A stretch of 64,000 bases of DNA from Bryum argenteum (taxonomy: Eukaryota; Streptophyta; Bryopsida; Bryales; Bryaceae), in NCBI GenBank assembly GCA_037043015.1, contig CM073322.1, forward strand, positions 21,480,364-21,544,363, in the 5' to 3' direction. How positions within the stretch are numbered: position 1 is the stretch's first letter; each line of letters begins with the position of its first letter. Made by a program: the position numbers and the translations under genes. Of this stretch, positions 11,139 through 23,172 are shown piece by piece. Under the pieces are notes generated by a model. That model was not told the origin of the DNA. It searched no databases and saw nothing but the letters and a program-made list of their open reading frames with translations.

Positions 11139-13162
11139 ATGCTGTCGTCGTCGTCGCAATCGTTACTCCACCGGCTGGCGATGGCGGTGCTGCACATTTT
11201 CTGAAGAACAAGGACCGCCATGCTTGCTTTAGTCTATTTCATCTCCTGTTTCTTTTCCGAACGCACCTACCTCGAGCTTTGACGGTAATGCCCTTCGAAT
11301 TCCCCTTCACGTCCCCTTAAATCTTCCCCTGGCCCCTGCAGACATCTTAGGGTTCGCTATCTGAGCGATAGATTCGTACCCGTTGGCTTGGTGCGCTTTT
11401 TGCACTGTTACAAATTTTTTGGGGTTTAGTGCAATCGCAAGGGTTTGGAATTGGAGCAAAAATTGGCATATCAATAGGGTTAGAATAGCTGTACGGAATT
11501 CTCAATTAGGCGGCTACACTCAAATTTGGAGAAGAGAGTTTGAATTTTGTGCTTACAGGGAAGCAAAAATTTGATGGGGGATGATTGCAGGGTTTAGTTG
11601 ATGGTTGGAGTCCTGCTGCACCAATTTCGGAAGTATGGCATTGTTGAATTTGAAAGGATTGGTAAGTATATCATGGGCCATTTATCGTGTTTGTTATTCT
11701 TTCAAGCAATGAGCTGAACTCTCGGAAGTTTGGCATTGTTGAATTTGAAAGGGCTGGAAGTGAATTTTGGGCCATTGAAATGTGGGCTATTACCCTAGTC
11801 CAAGTTTCAAACAATGAGCTGAATTTTTTTTGGTTTGTTTTTGAAGGGTACGAGCAGTTTGCGCCCAGTGTCAGTAACTGCGCGGTGTCAAGCTCGAGCA
11901 TCCTCTTGTACAATCTCTGCTTTAGTTTCCACTAAACCTCGAAAGAATTGCGGAATTCAGCATCGTTCCTGGTCAGCATTTTTGTCATGCTCATGTTTTG
12001 AGGATTTCTCATTTCCAGAGTTGATCATATAGGGATTCGGTGTGTTTCAATGTACACTTTGCTATTATTACATAATGGATTGGTTTTTATTTTGTTCAGG
12101 ATTTTTGTTAGCACTGTATGTATGATGTTCTAAGTGGCGAATTGATGTTGGCTTTGTTGCAGTGGTGGTGGTGGTTTTTGGAGTTCAGGAAGCAAGGATT
12201 TATTGCGGTGGCAGAGACTGCAGGCATTGTCATTTCAGGTGGCGACAGCAGACCATGACAACAACGGTGGCGAGCACGATCCAGTACCATCTCCTTCTTC
12301 TTCTACAGAACAACAACAACCTGCAACAACCGAAGTAGAAGCTCCAGCAACAGACTCATCATCGTCATTAGAGTTGCAAGGGAAAGAGCACTTAAGACAG
12401 ATGTTGGTCGACTCTCTGCAAGGCTTCCAGGAAGGGCTGAAAGACCTGCGTGACCGGGGAGTATTGGAAAGCGCTAAACTAGGATACCAAGACGCGCAGG
12501 AGAAAGTTAAGAACCTCGATGCCAAGCAGTTGATCACCGACTTGACCTCCTCTGATAAAGCCAGGTGGTGGCGCGATACAGATCCCTGGATCAAGTGGCC
12601 CATCGCCATCTTGTAAGCCCCATATCCTGCCTGCTACTCATCCCTACTCCTGATTCATGTACGATCTGACATGGAGTCATTGGTTTTCGTGTGCAGTGTG
12701 CCTTTTTACTTGCTGGTGACGCTAGGATTTGGGTTAGCAGTCTCCCAAGAGTTGGTGCCATTATGGATTTTGGGTCCATTAAGCACAGGGATAATCATCC
12801 GACAATTTTGTCGAGCTGCTGAGTTATCTCGCGTGTTAGCAGAGAAGACGGCAGCTCAAAGAGCTCAATTGAGAGAGACGTCCTTGGCAATCGTTAACGA
12901 TGCGAAGGAGGGCACACTGCCAGGTAAAGCCAAGGTATTGGTAGGATCGAAGTTGCATGAATTGGAGGAGAAGGTATCAACAAAAAGGTCGGAGATCACG
13001 GTGTACGTTTCAAGTGGGCAAGCGGCAGCTAATGTAAAGGATTTTTCGTTAAATAAGCTACACGAAGTCGGAGAAAATGCAGTAGAATTGTATGCAGATT
13101 ATATGGAGTGGTGGAGGCCTAAAGGCCGTGAACTCAATAGGTGGCTCAAGAAAGTATTCTGA
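11139..13162 (+). CDS. EMB1273: EMB1273-like plastid membrane protein
   Basis: Four exons splice in phase: 11139-11186, 11847-11971, 12163-12612 and 12697-13162 (362 codons plus stop). The Ser/Arg-rich N-terminus looks like a chloroplast transit peptide. A Ser/Pro/Gln-rich stretch and a coiled-coil-like region follow. The conserved core WPIAILFVPFYLLV crosses the exon 3-4 junction, then QELVPLWILGPL, which gives one or two membrane spans. The C-terminus is a charged helix. I recall this core from Arabidopsis EMB1273, a plastid protein needed for embryo development; its molecular role is not known to me. Exon 1 is the least certain: it was chosen because it gives an ATG, the right phase and a GT donor. 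A likely poly(A) signal, AATAAA, lies near 13458. Confidence 0.65.
11625..11826 (+). repeat. tandem duplication of about 100 bp in intron 1
   Basis: Two adjacent units share TCGGAAGT, GGCATTGTTGAATTTGAAAG, TGGGCCATT and CAATGAGCTGAA. They lie within intron 1 of the EMB1273-like gene and do not affect its reading frame. Confidence 0.7.
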
Positions 13163-14678
13163 TTCAATCATATCAGATCATATTGGTTTGGTGCATGGCA
13201 TTCTAAGCAGATTATTGGTTTGGCTGAAAATCTAGGTGAGAATTTGGACGTTACTCTTTCTAGCTCCCAACCATAATCGCAGCTCATGATAGAGGTCTAC
13301 TCAGAAAAGAATGCTTCGGGAGCTAGTGGTCACTCGATTTTCGATGCAGAGTCCCATGATGCTCCTGTTATTTCCGAGTTTTTGGATCCTTATAGGTATT
13401 ATGAATACCACACCCTGTAGTGTAGATGGTTCCATGTCCGTATTTTTTTTGGAGATCAAATAAAGCAGCTTGAACCCATCTATTGCTTGTCCTGATCTAT
13501 GACTTGCACCAGCATCTGGTTTGGTTTATTGAACACGGGCAAGTCTGAAGGAGGTTCATATTAGTGCTTGGCTGCTGAGTATATCTTGTATCTTATTTGG
13601 TTCGTGCTCTTTAAAAGTCAGGACTGGATTTGTTTGGATGTGTTGCAAATCATGACGGCGAATGGCTGACCACTGCCTGTAGCTGCTGAGAGCCCAGGTG
13701 TCGGTGAATAGTTTAAAGTGGCGAAAAGTGTAAAGTAGTTTCTGCTGACGTACTTGCTGATTCTGAAGGGCTTGTGAGGATGTGATTTCAGATTTTATCT
13801 CGAAGCTTCTAGAAACGCATAAATATGTAGACATGCTCTTAGGCATAACTATGAGCTTCAGGATTTCACCGCGTCTCCCATTTGGCCACCGTTAAAAGCT
13901 GAGAGCTTTTAATTTTTCTAAGTTTCAGAACTGCATTTTTCTCATGGTTGTTCCACAGTAACAAATTTCTTGCTTTGTACCCATGCCAAGAAGTTCTTAT
14001 ATTTAGGTCTTAATGACCTTTCAGTTATGAGTACAATCTGCACATGACAACATACTTATATTTAGTGTGTACAATTTTAAAATATCTCAGGTTGAGGTGA
14101 TGATCACGGTATATTTCAACTGTAGCGAATCCTTCCGAGAGCACAATTTTCATCCATTCATGTTGAGAGAAGGGAAGGCAGTTACAATCAGAGGTGAAAA
14201 TGGTTGCGTAAATGCTTGGCTGCACTGATGATGATTGAGATGATACATGAGCCCAAAGTGAGCTCCGCAATATTGTTTCAACTTAAGGAATCGGCAAATA
14301 TAGTCATCACACAAGTGTTGGTTCCCCCGTATACTATTCAAACCTGGGTAAAATGATGGTCAGTGGTTAAGTTCACCGACTTGAATTTTTGATGATCCAC
14401 AGCTTTGGATAAAACACTGCAATCAGATCTCCGCCATTACAAGTAGTGGTTGCTTGCACCATTTGTGTTTAGCGTGACGTCAACAGAGACTCACTTCTCG
14501 CTGCTATACTGTAATTATCCTCCATGTAATCAAAGATCGAAAACACATAGTAACAAGTAAGCTTGAATGAGCGAAAGGAGCAATGAGCGAAAGTGCGAAA
14601 ACCAGAGCCCTTTACAGAAAATATTTCCCGAACAATAACATACATATAGTCAATGCACGAAGCTATCCTATGGTACTA
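13163..14678. other. 3' UTR and intergenic DNA between convergent genes
   Basis: The first 300 bases are probably the 3' UTR of the EMB1273-like gene, with AATAAA near 13458. The remainder lies between two convergent genes. Short open frames there have no protein-like composition. Confidence 0.5.
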
Positions 14679-15744
14679 TCACACCGGGCACGGACCAAGC
14701 GGCGGGCCGCACAGTTTCTCATTGCCGGGCTGGAACACCGCCGCAGGCTTGCCACTCAATCCCGCAGGGATACGGCCAGCCAAATGATTACCACCCAAAT
14801 GCAAGTCCACACCCCCGAGCTTCCCATACACAGCAGGAATGTTACCCGAGTGCGCATTGTTGGAGAAGTCCAGCACTTTGAGGTTCGGAAGCGCCACGGG
14901 CCACACAGGAAGCCCACCCGTAACCTTACGATTCCCCATCATTCGAATCTCCTGCAGGGACGTCACGTTGCTCAGGCACGACGGGCCCAAGTTCGACATG
15001 AAACTGTTGGAGACTTCCAGCACGCGCAGCTTTGCCAGCCTGCAGAGCGCGGAAGGCAATCCCGAGGTGTAACTCGTGCCTGTCAAGGTGAGCACCTCCA
15101 GTGTCCCCGCCAAGTTACCGATATCGTTCTGCAACTGTCCGCCGAACGAGCTTCGGATCCCGAGTCCGCCGTTGCGGATCACGATCTCCCGAAGCGGCAG
15201 CTTCGAGAGCTGTGCCAGTGGGAGCGGACCGCGCCAGTCTACGTTGTCTGTGTTGAGGATGACTAGCTGGGTAAGTTGCCCCAGTGCGTCACCTGCAATA
15301 CCAGGCGCAGACGGGTTGTTCGGGTCGATCGTGACGGTCCGACCGCGGATCGGAGGCTCCAGGAGGAGTCTGATCGCTCCCACTCCTGATCGGCTGCACT
15401 CAATCCCCTGCAAGCAGCAACCCGTCAGTCCCATCAAACTCTAGACCGATAACGCCTTAGGGTTAGCTGAATGCACTCGATCGAACACACGAAACACAGT
15501 CAATATCCAGGCAGAGACGTACCCTCCAGCTGCAGCAATTGGCACCAGCAGGCCCGGTCCATGTAGCAAGGTCGTCGCGCGGATCGAGAACGACGGACTT
15601 GAACTTCAGCAGAGCCGCAGCCTCAGCTGCACTGCACTGGGCCGAAACCAATTGACAAAACGCAACCAGACAGACCCCGAGCAGCAGTAACGCACAAGCT
15701 TCCATCTTGATCATCCGGCACTGCCTCTCTACATCCCACAACAT
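14679..15744 (-). CDS. secreted leucine-rich-repeat protein (receptor-like, no kinase)
   Basis: Two exons, 15523-15744 and 14679-15407, join in phase at SWR/GIEC. The first encodes a signal peptide (MEACALLLLGVCLVAFCQLV) and an LRR N-cap (AAALLKFKSVVLDPRDDLATW, then the paired Cys NCCSW). The second carries about six LRRs (LRVLEVSNSF, LKVLDFSNN, GNIPAVYGKL, VDLHLGGNHLAGRIPAGL) and a C-cap with GNEKLCGPPLGPC. There is no transmembrane segment or kinase, so it should be extracellular, similar in layout to polygalacturonase-inhibitor or DRT100-type proteins. The first ATG gives 316 aa; ATGs at 15714 and 15705 give shorter, more typical signal peptides. Its coding GC content is clearly above that of the surrounding DNA. 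The ligand is unknown. Confidence 0.85.
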
Positions 15745-17083
15745 AAATAGACACCATTAGTCAGGACACAATGTATCCATACTGCAACCGCAACATCTGA
15801 GCTGCACAACGTATCAATGCTACGATGCAACCAGAAACGCCAATACTGCACCAAATTACAATGCGAGACTTGGAGCATAAGTGCCGGAAGCTATTGACAC
15901 CATACCTGTAATCGAATGGCGATAGCAACAATTTCGGAACTGCGAGGGGGAGTGTAAGCTTGGGTTTAAAGTGGAGGGAGCTAGCTGGGGACTGAGAAGT
16001 CCACTGTTGACTGTGCAGGCCTCGGAGTTTGAGCAATGGAAGCAGGCGTTTGCTGTTGCTGGAGTACTACATACGATTAATGCTGACGGTGTAGACGATC
16101 TTAGCCTATCTGGCGTGGATGCCTTGGATGCGCCAGTGAATGCTAAATTTGGCACGGATCATGCAATCTGCTGGCACTTTCTGAATTTGCCGCCTCTTCT
16201 GCTTCTGCATGCCAGTCCTTGACTTCTCGCTCCCTGTGAGTGTCCTGGACGGCAGGCTCGTAATGGCCAGGCTCTCTGTCAACTGAGTTATCCATCAATT
16301 GAGTGGGATATGTTACTTGATGTGGTAAAATCAACTAGAGCGGAGCATTGACGAGGGGGAACGGACCATGATAGATCAAATTTATCAAGCATCAGGGGAT
16401 CCTATGAGAAGATGCCTCAGCCTCACAGAAAGCTTGCGGACGGACAGGCTTACCTACGCAATAGAGGTATATCTACAACATTACGAGTATTTTGTGTTGT
16501 GTCATGTGATTGGTTCATTTCTTGAAATTGGGTGATTTCAAGAACAAATGTATTCATTTCTTGAAATTTGGCTTCTTGCACAGAAATTCTGCTAAGATCC
16601 CTCTCCGGGTAGTATTTCTTCTTGCTCAAATTTTGTTAAGATTTTTTTTTTGCTTCTTGCACAAGTCTCTCATATGATTGGTTCATCTTTTGAGAGTGGC
16701 ATGTAAGGCTTCTATTCTACATGGGGAGTTGTGGCGAGTTTCATAAAACCACTTTCTTTGTTTTTGAAGAAAACCACGATCTGATATAAACACTCGTATC
16801 ACAAAGAGTTGATACTAGTGAGTAATCCAAATCATATCCAGCCATATTATTGACAATGAAAGAATATCCAAACATTTTAAGCGAATCATGGTTTTTTTAA
16901 GAGACAGTGGGAGTTTCTTTTTTTTTTTCCTTGATCGGGGTGGGACAAGTTATCTAAATGACCCACGCTCCAAGAATCGGATGTTACAAGAATGGAGGGC
17001 CAATGCATGCTCTTGAGGTCCTTTCTTGATTTTAGCATCACAAGAGTTGTATTTCACTGACATATATTGTAATGAACAAGAAG
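15745..17083. other. intergenic, upstream of the LRR gene
   Basis: Contains the likely promoter of the minus-strand LRR gene. An open frame at 15971-16222 on the plus strand has no recognisable domain. The rest is AT-rich with no feature I can support. Confidence 0.5.
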
Positions 17084-17442
17084 GCACCACACGCCTTGGC
17101 TTGGTGATTAGGGCTCATGGCTCCCGATGGGGAGGTCGGAGGTTCTATTCCCCACATCGGAGTAGTGCTTACCACTAAACTCCACCCAACTATGATGGGG
17201 GTCCTTGGACCTTGTTGTATGGGTACCTCAAAGCCCTTTGGGGGGATTCTATGTCAAGTATCTTCAAGGCACTAGTAACTAGCTAGAAACTAGGGTGGTT
17301 ATAGTATTCACCCTCAAAAGGAGGGAGTAGTATTGTCTCAATTTCCAGTTGTCGAGTGGGTATCGGGTTCTTAGCATTACGAACCGACACTACACGCACG
17401 CCGGCCCTTTAGAAAGGGAGCGGAGTTTCTATCTATCTAATG
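17084..17442 (+). repeat. near-complete tRNA-derived SINE
   Basis: The head has an A-box-like CTTGGCTTGGTGATTAGGGC and a B-box-like GGAGGTTCTATTCC, about 30 bases apart. A middle part (GTACCTCAAAGCCCTTTGGG, then ACTAGCTAGAAACTAG) and the family's 3' module with a short TCTA tail follow. It is the only copy here with head, body and tail, about 350 bp, and so defines the family. Pol III transcription and LINE-driven retroposition are the expected mechanisms. Confidence 0.75.
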
Positions 17443-17862
17443 AACAAGAATTAAGAATGTAAAGTTAGAATTTTACATTGACCCCATGGCCTTCTTTTTC
17501 CATTTACAAAGTGGCCCCAAGGGCTTTACACATGCAAGGGTTAGCCTCTATCAAGGTAACTTGCTCAAAAACTGAGCAAATTTCATATTGACAAGTTCCT
17601 CATGGAATGGTGAAAGGATTTTTCCAAGAGAGTAATCCAACTTCATAGGAGAGCTATGATAAAGGAATCAAATTCTTCTAAGTTTTCTTCATTTGATTAT
17701 GGAATTTGGAAGTTGATGTCATAGGTATTTCTTCAACAAATCAAGGTGTGGTGTACATTGAGAATGAGCTTGAAGGCTAGAATGTTTCTAATGGAAAAAT
17801 CAGCCCACATATAGTTTTCCGGTCCCATTTGGAATATGATTGAGCAGGTATCAAAATCCTAA
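17443..17862. other. no feature seen
   Basis: AT-rich single-copy-looking DNA between the SINE and a TTAA-flanked MITE. Nothing in it could be recognised on either strand. Confidence 0.5.
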
Positions 17863-18182
17863 CCCTTAAATGCCCAAGCAAGCTCAAGGGGGCTTTTTTC
17901 CATCGGTACATGCTTCGTAGCTCTCACTGTACTCAACTTTTTACTCATATGTTGATGTTGAAGTGGTCACCTTCTTATGATGCATTCAAAAAGTCAATTT
18001 TTACAATATAAATCACAATTTGTATGAGTGGTTTTGTGCTTTGAAAGGATTGTGGTAGGTAGGTTGGGGTTGTACATAACCTTGTAGGAGGTTGCAAGCT
18101 CATCATTGATTGGTTCATTCATGATGCCCAAGTCCAAAATATGGTGTGATCCAATTTTGGAGTGCCCATTTCAGACCCCAGG
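17863..18182. mobile_element. TTAA-type MITE, copy 1
   Basis: Starts CCCTTAAATGCCCAAG and ends with ACCCCAGGG followed by TTAA; the left flank is CTAA. It is an inverted copy of the MITE at 19810-20138: about 120 bases near its right end (TGCAAGCTCATCATTGATTG, ATGATGCCCAAGTCC) match the other copy's reverse complement closely. TTAA flanks and C-rich termini resemble piggyBac-type elements. Confidence 0.65.
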
Positions 18183-18561
18183 GTTAAGGTGTTCTCGAAA
18201 CATCACATCATGCCATTCACATTTAAACCTTGGGTGAAAAACAACATGGAGATATGATCAGCTTGACTCCCCATGTAAGACGTTCCTTACACTATGATAT
18301 GTTTTGTTTTTTTTCCAAAACATACCACGATAATGTTTTACGCAAATAAAAGCCAGGCATGGGCGTCCATTAGTAGCGCACAGACGCTGCTCCAAATGGT
18401 ACTGGCCAATTTGATGATGATGTTCATATCACTCCTTATCTTCTCCTCTGCCATCCTCAATCTCTTGTCCTTCTCATGCACAAAACAGAACCGGATGGCG
18501 GACCACATGCCAAGACCTGCCCCATGCATTTTGAAAGAGTTGCAATACTTCTAACCCTTCT

Positions 18562-19794
18562 AAGGGCCGGTTTACACTATGGTGGAGAAGGCCTCCGGTC
18601 GGTCAAGAATGCTTGGCCAAGACATGGTTATATGAGGCAAATGGTGGATGTGCTGGAGAAGAATTAAATGCAATAAAATATGTTTCAAGAAGCCTTGACC
18701 AGTTGTAATCTAAACACCTTGAGGAGAAGTCTACCAGAGAAGTTCATAGGAGAAGTCCACTGGTGAAGAGAAGTTCACCAAATGGTGAAAACTATCTCAA
18801 ATTCCCTTTGTGGACATTGTATCAAAAATATTCAACAAAACTTTGGTCATGAAGAATTGTAATCTATATACATGGCAATTTGATTAGACTTATTATCAAA
18901 TTACCTATTTATCATATTGTGTAGTAGAATAATAACTTTATTGGTATATATTCACTCTTAAAACTAAAATGGACACTCTATAGTGTTCAATTATATCCAA
19001 ATGTATTGTCAACTTTGATTGATATATGAAATAATTGTGGGACAAGAACCATGTACCAAAGTTTTTAGAAAATGATGTTCACAAAATCAATATTAATAAC
19101 AAATTTAATCTCATTTCACTTCAAAACTCATTTTATACTAAACCTTGAAATGAAGTAACAAGTGTTTTTGGTACAATAACTTTAAAATACTACCTCACAA
19201 AATGTTTAGTTTGTATTAATCACCACTATTGACTCCAGATAAATGCAATTTTTGGCTTGATGGTTTCATTTACTCTGCAGATCTACACCCCCATGAAAGG
19301 TATTAGGTAAGTATGAAAGTGAGACTCATTTACATTGCTATTAGCACCCCTTAAAGGGTGTTCGATAAAAATAAATGTAAACTTCAGTTACATAGCAGTC
19401 TCACACTCAAAAGGTTTTCACTCATAAGTGAAACTGAATATGAGAAAGTCAACACAAAGCCAACAAAGTGATTCACTATATTTGACCACTGATGTGCATG
19501 TTCAAGCACAAAAGAAGGGCTTGGTCCCATATATAGCATAAATATGTACCATTATTTGATTAAATTGGGTTTCTCCGGAGCACTAATTTCTTGTCTGACG
19601 TCTTGAGCAAAAAGTACCGCCACCTAAGCCGCCATGTCATTTTTCCATTCATGAAAAAAGTTCACCACCTTTTATTTCTTCACCAAGTGTAAACATCCAC
19701 CGGTCAAGAATGGCATCTTCGACCAATGACAATGAAGAAACTCCCTTTTTTTCTTGACCGGTGGACTTCTCCACCGTAGTGTAAACCGGTCTTA
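18562..19794. mobile_element. unclassified TIR element of about 1.2 kb
   Basis: The ends AAGGGCCGGTTTACACTATG (18562) and, inverted, AAGACCGGTTTACACTACGG (ending near 19793) match over about 28 bases including GGTGGAGAAG. The motif CCGGTCAAGAA is repeated near both ends in direct and inverted orientation. A GGGCCGG-type terminus recalls hAT elements, but no 8-bp duplication was found. No transposase frame is present. Confidence 0.5.
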
Positions 19795-19809
19795 AGGAAG
19801 AGTGCTTAA

Positions 19810-20138
19810 CCCTTAAACGCCCATGGGGTCTGAAACGGGCAGCCCAAAGTTGGATCACAACATCTTTTGGACTTGGGCATCATGAATGAACCAATCAATG
19901 ATGAGCTTGCAACCTCCTACAAGGTTTGCACAACCCCAACCTACCCACCACAAGCCTTTCAAAGCACAAAATCACTCATACAAATTTTGATTTGAATTGT
20001 AAAATTTCACTTTTTGAATGCATCATAAGAAGGTGACCAGTTTGACATCAAAATATAAGTGAAGATTTTAGTCCAGTGCGAGCTATAAAGCAGTTCCTTT
20101 TGGAAAAGAGCCCCTTGGGTTGCCTTGAGCGTTAAGGG
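19810..20138. mobile_element. TTAA-type MITE, copy 2 (inverted)
   Basis: Bounded by TTAA on both sides, starting CCCTTAAACGCCCATGG and ending CCTTGAGCGTTAAGGG. It is the inverted partner of the copy at 17863-18182, so the pair could form a long stem around the 1.6 kb between them. Confidence 0.7.
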
Positions 20139-20142
20139 TTAA

Positions 20143-21202
20143 AACTAGAGCGGTATCATTAATGGAGCACTAGGCTTCTTCACTCAAAGGTACATGATAG
20201 CTTCTTCACGGTCCCAACAATAGCAAGTATTTACTGCAAATATTATAGGGTGCAAAATTAGGGCACCATTTTAGGAACCCTTATGAGATCACCTTCAAAG
20301 AAACATAGTGGATTGTAGACTTTGACTATCCTTCCATTTACTTTCCCCATGCATGTAAATTGCTTCCATTGGTTCTTTCCCTATAAAGTAGGAAATCTCA
20401 AATTTGAGCTATTATTAAGCACTCTCCCTTAGATATTATATATTTGCTTGCAAGATACATAGATTCACCAACATTATTTTTTAAAAATTCAAGTCAATTT
20501 ACAATTTAGTGAATATATTGATAGCAAATATGAATATTCAAACTTATAAACTTCAACCCCTTTACTAAAGTTGCAAGATAGGAAAGGACACTTCGAGGCC
20601 TTAGGTTATAAATTCTACAAATGGTATGATATATTGTAAGGTACAAAGAATGTGATTAGATTTGTGTAAAGTTGCTTTATACTATAATCATGGGCAAAAC
20701 AAGGTTAACAAAGAGCTTATATCTGCACATAAGATGTAAAAGATTAGACATCTTTCAGCAACAATAGTTGTAAATGTTAATCACAACTTTTAGAATCCGT
20801 CTTCATTTGCAAGATCGATAATATCCTAAGATCCTTGGCTAACAAGGAAACACTCTGTAGTAGTTGTAATCTAGGATTATAATTTTCTTATTCACCAATG
20901 AATGATATTCATTGGTTAGTGTGTAATTTACATAGAACAATCTTCTCTATGGCAAGCATTTTCGAAACAAATACACCTCCTTTTTGAGGAGATAAGTTTT
21001 TCAACCAAATTCGCATGCCCATGTCAATGATAATCCAATTGTTTAAGATCATAATAGTCAATATCGTAGTTGCAAGAAACCTCCCCTTCGGAGCTTTCTT
21101 TTTTGGGTTCTCCCAAGTGTAGCCTATTTTATAACACCAACATTTTCTTCTTCCTGACACTACCTAGGTAGTGACCATGTTTGGTGCATGATGAGTGTAA
21201 AG
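20143..21202. other. AT-rich intergenic DNA, nothing recognised
   Basis: No gene-like frame or repeat structure was seen. Minus-strand open frames near 20909-21160 lack domain features. Confidence 0.5.
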
Positions 21203-21206
21203 TTAA

Positions 21207-22224
21207 CCCCTCAAGGCCCATGCCCGAATGGCTTATTTGTGTCCGTTTATTACCTGTGTTCAATAAATGTGCTATTCCTCATGGTAGGAGCACTTTTGGA
21301 AAACTTGACCGTTGAAATAGGATGTCAATTGCAGTGTACAGTTGAGGTGCGGAAATCAAAATGATCCACCGTACGGATGCTCAGGATATAAGGTTTGATC
21401 AAGCACGTTGACCAAGTTTGACTGTGAATTTTCTGGCCGATTGGCAATTCGAGGATGAATATAATCTTGGTCAATAAAGCGTCGACTCTGAATTTTTGAT
21501 ATGCTATCGAGGCCGTTGTTAGAAACAAGTGGAAATTTATAGCAACTCAATCTGGTGTGTATTGTGGTCTGAGCAACCTCCAGACTGACAACCTCGTGGG
21601 TGCCGATGAACATGGCCACGGGCAGTAGCCTTGCCTGCTAAGTGTGGGAGCTGACAGGTGTCAGTTTCCGGCTGTAATGAGACCTCGAAAGGACGACCCT
21701 AACAGCACTGTGGCTTCAGCTGAAGCAAAGGCTTCAGTTCAGGAGTACAAGACCCAACGCCATAAACCTTCAGCTCACCGAACGCGCCCTCCACTCCAAT
21801 CCTAGATTCCTACTGAATACCCTAACCGCATTTGTTCTGTACATGCTCGCAATCTTTTAGAGCGCCTAGAAAGACACCACATCGAAAATGGGAGTGCTGG
21901 TCGGAGTCGCACTGTGCGGACGCCTTCTGTGTCTGAGGTATCCAAGGCCCAAATGGAACCCAACGGCCATGGACGGGCTACAACCGGTCGATTTTTGGAC
22001 TGGTAGTACAAACCGCCATGTCCCTTGTTTGCATTTTTGGTGCTCATGGCTTGATTCATCATCATTTACTAAGAATTTCTTGTACGTGACAGATCCATCG
22101 TGTTTGCCACACGATTCATGAGCGAGTGGGACGCACCACCGGATGATCACTGTGGGATCCATTCTTTTTTTAAGATTTTTTTGATCCAGAGGAGCGTCTT
22201 TTTTGCCCCATGGGCCTTGAGGGG
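21207..22224. mobile_element. TTAA-flanked TIR element, 1,018 bp
   Basis: Perfect 16-bp terminal inverted repeats CCCCTCAAGGCCCATG at 21207-21222 and 22209-22224 are bounded on each side by TTAA (21203-21206, 22225-22228). A TTAA duplication with C-rich ends is characteristic of piggyBac-like elements. The interior is GC-richer than its surroundings and contains overlapping open frames, but none resembles a DDD transposase, so it is presumably non-autonomous. Confidence 0.75.
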
Positions 22225-22521
22225 TTAAGCACCTTAAGGCAAGCACCTCCCACAAGTGTACATGTCAAAGTCTTGCTCTGATAAAGATTTGATCACCATA
22301 CAATGCACCCCATGTGTACATACAGTTAGGTGTCCGATTATAGGTTAACCTGTATTGATCACTTCTAAAATTTGTAGTTCTTATCGTAAGTGCTTAAAAA
22401 TATCATAAAAATAAGAAAGCTATGTTCTTTCTATTTACTAATTAGTGAAAAATGGAAAACCCCTCATTCCATCACTCCAAGTATAGTAAAACCCTTAAAT
22501 ACACAATAATAGGTGTTCATA

Positions 22522-22792
22522 CACCAGTAGAAAAACACGTTCTTTTTACTAGAAAATGTAGTCATGTTGCGCTAATTGACTAAATTTACATGAATAGGAA
22601 TTTGACTCTTGGTAATCATTTGAAGTACATGTTAAAACTATCTACAATCATGGTTCTAGTTATAGGATTAAAATCAATCATAACTTGTAGTTCAAATGAT
22701 TACCAAGAGTCAAATTCCTAGTCATATAGATTTAGTCAATTAGAGCAACATGACTACATTTTCTATTCAAAAGACATGTTTTTCTACTAGTG
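22522..22792. mobile_element. hairpin MITE with CACTA-like ends, 271 bp
   Basis: Almost the whole element is one inverted repeat. The left end CACCAGTAGAAAAACACG pairs with the right end, which reads CACTAGTAGAAAAACATG inverted, and pairing continues for about 115 bases with few mismatches (including GGAATTTGACTCTTGGTAAT). A 3-bp duplication ATA flanks it (22519-22521, 22793-22795). A transcript would fold into a long near-perfect hairpin. Confidence 0.85.
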
Positions 22793-23172
22793 ATACCTTA
22801 CGATGATGTGAATTACACCTTCAAAACTATCCAATCCATGTTGCTTTTCTCTTTTGGCACTAAGGCAACATTCTAAAAAAAATACAGTTGATTAACTACC
22901 TGTTCAAAATCAATTCGATTCCATAGCTGCAGTCCCAACAATAACTTAGCTGTTGAAAATTTTGTTATTATGCATTGCATGACCTAATATTGACAAGCTT
23001 CACATGACTCCATGAGACACACAAAAAAGGGAAACCACTAAAAATGGAGAGTTCCGAATCGGAGGGCCAGGTTTCTCTCTCTCACTTTTTATGTAGAAAT
23101 TGAAGCAATATCAAAATTTCGCAATTAGGTTTTGATTTTGCTGTAACTCAAGCATGTTTGTCCATTTGCTAG
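22793..23172. other. intergenic or intronic, no feature
   Basis: AT-rich. If the exon at 23173 is real, the last 50 bases, ending TTTGCTAG, supply its acceptor site and branch region. Confidence 0.4.

Noticed and set aside
12235..12609. 124-codon minus-strand open frame
   Set aside because: It is the complement of an exon of the EMB1273-like gene and has biased, low-information composition.
17095..17170. Functional tRNA gene
   Set aside because: It has A- and B-box-like motifs but no foldable acceptor stem, and it is followed by the SINE body and TCTA tail.
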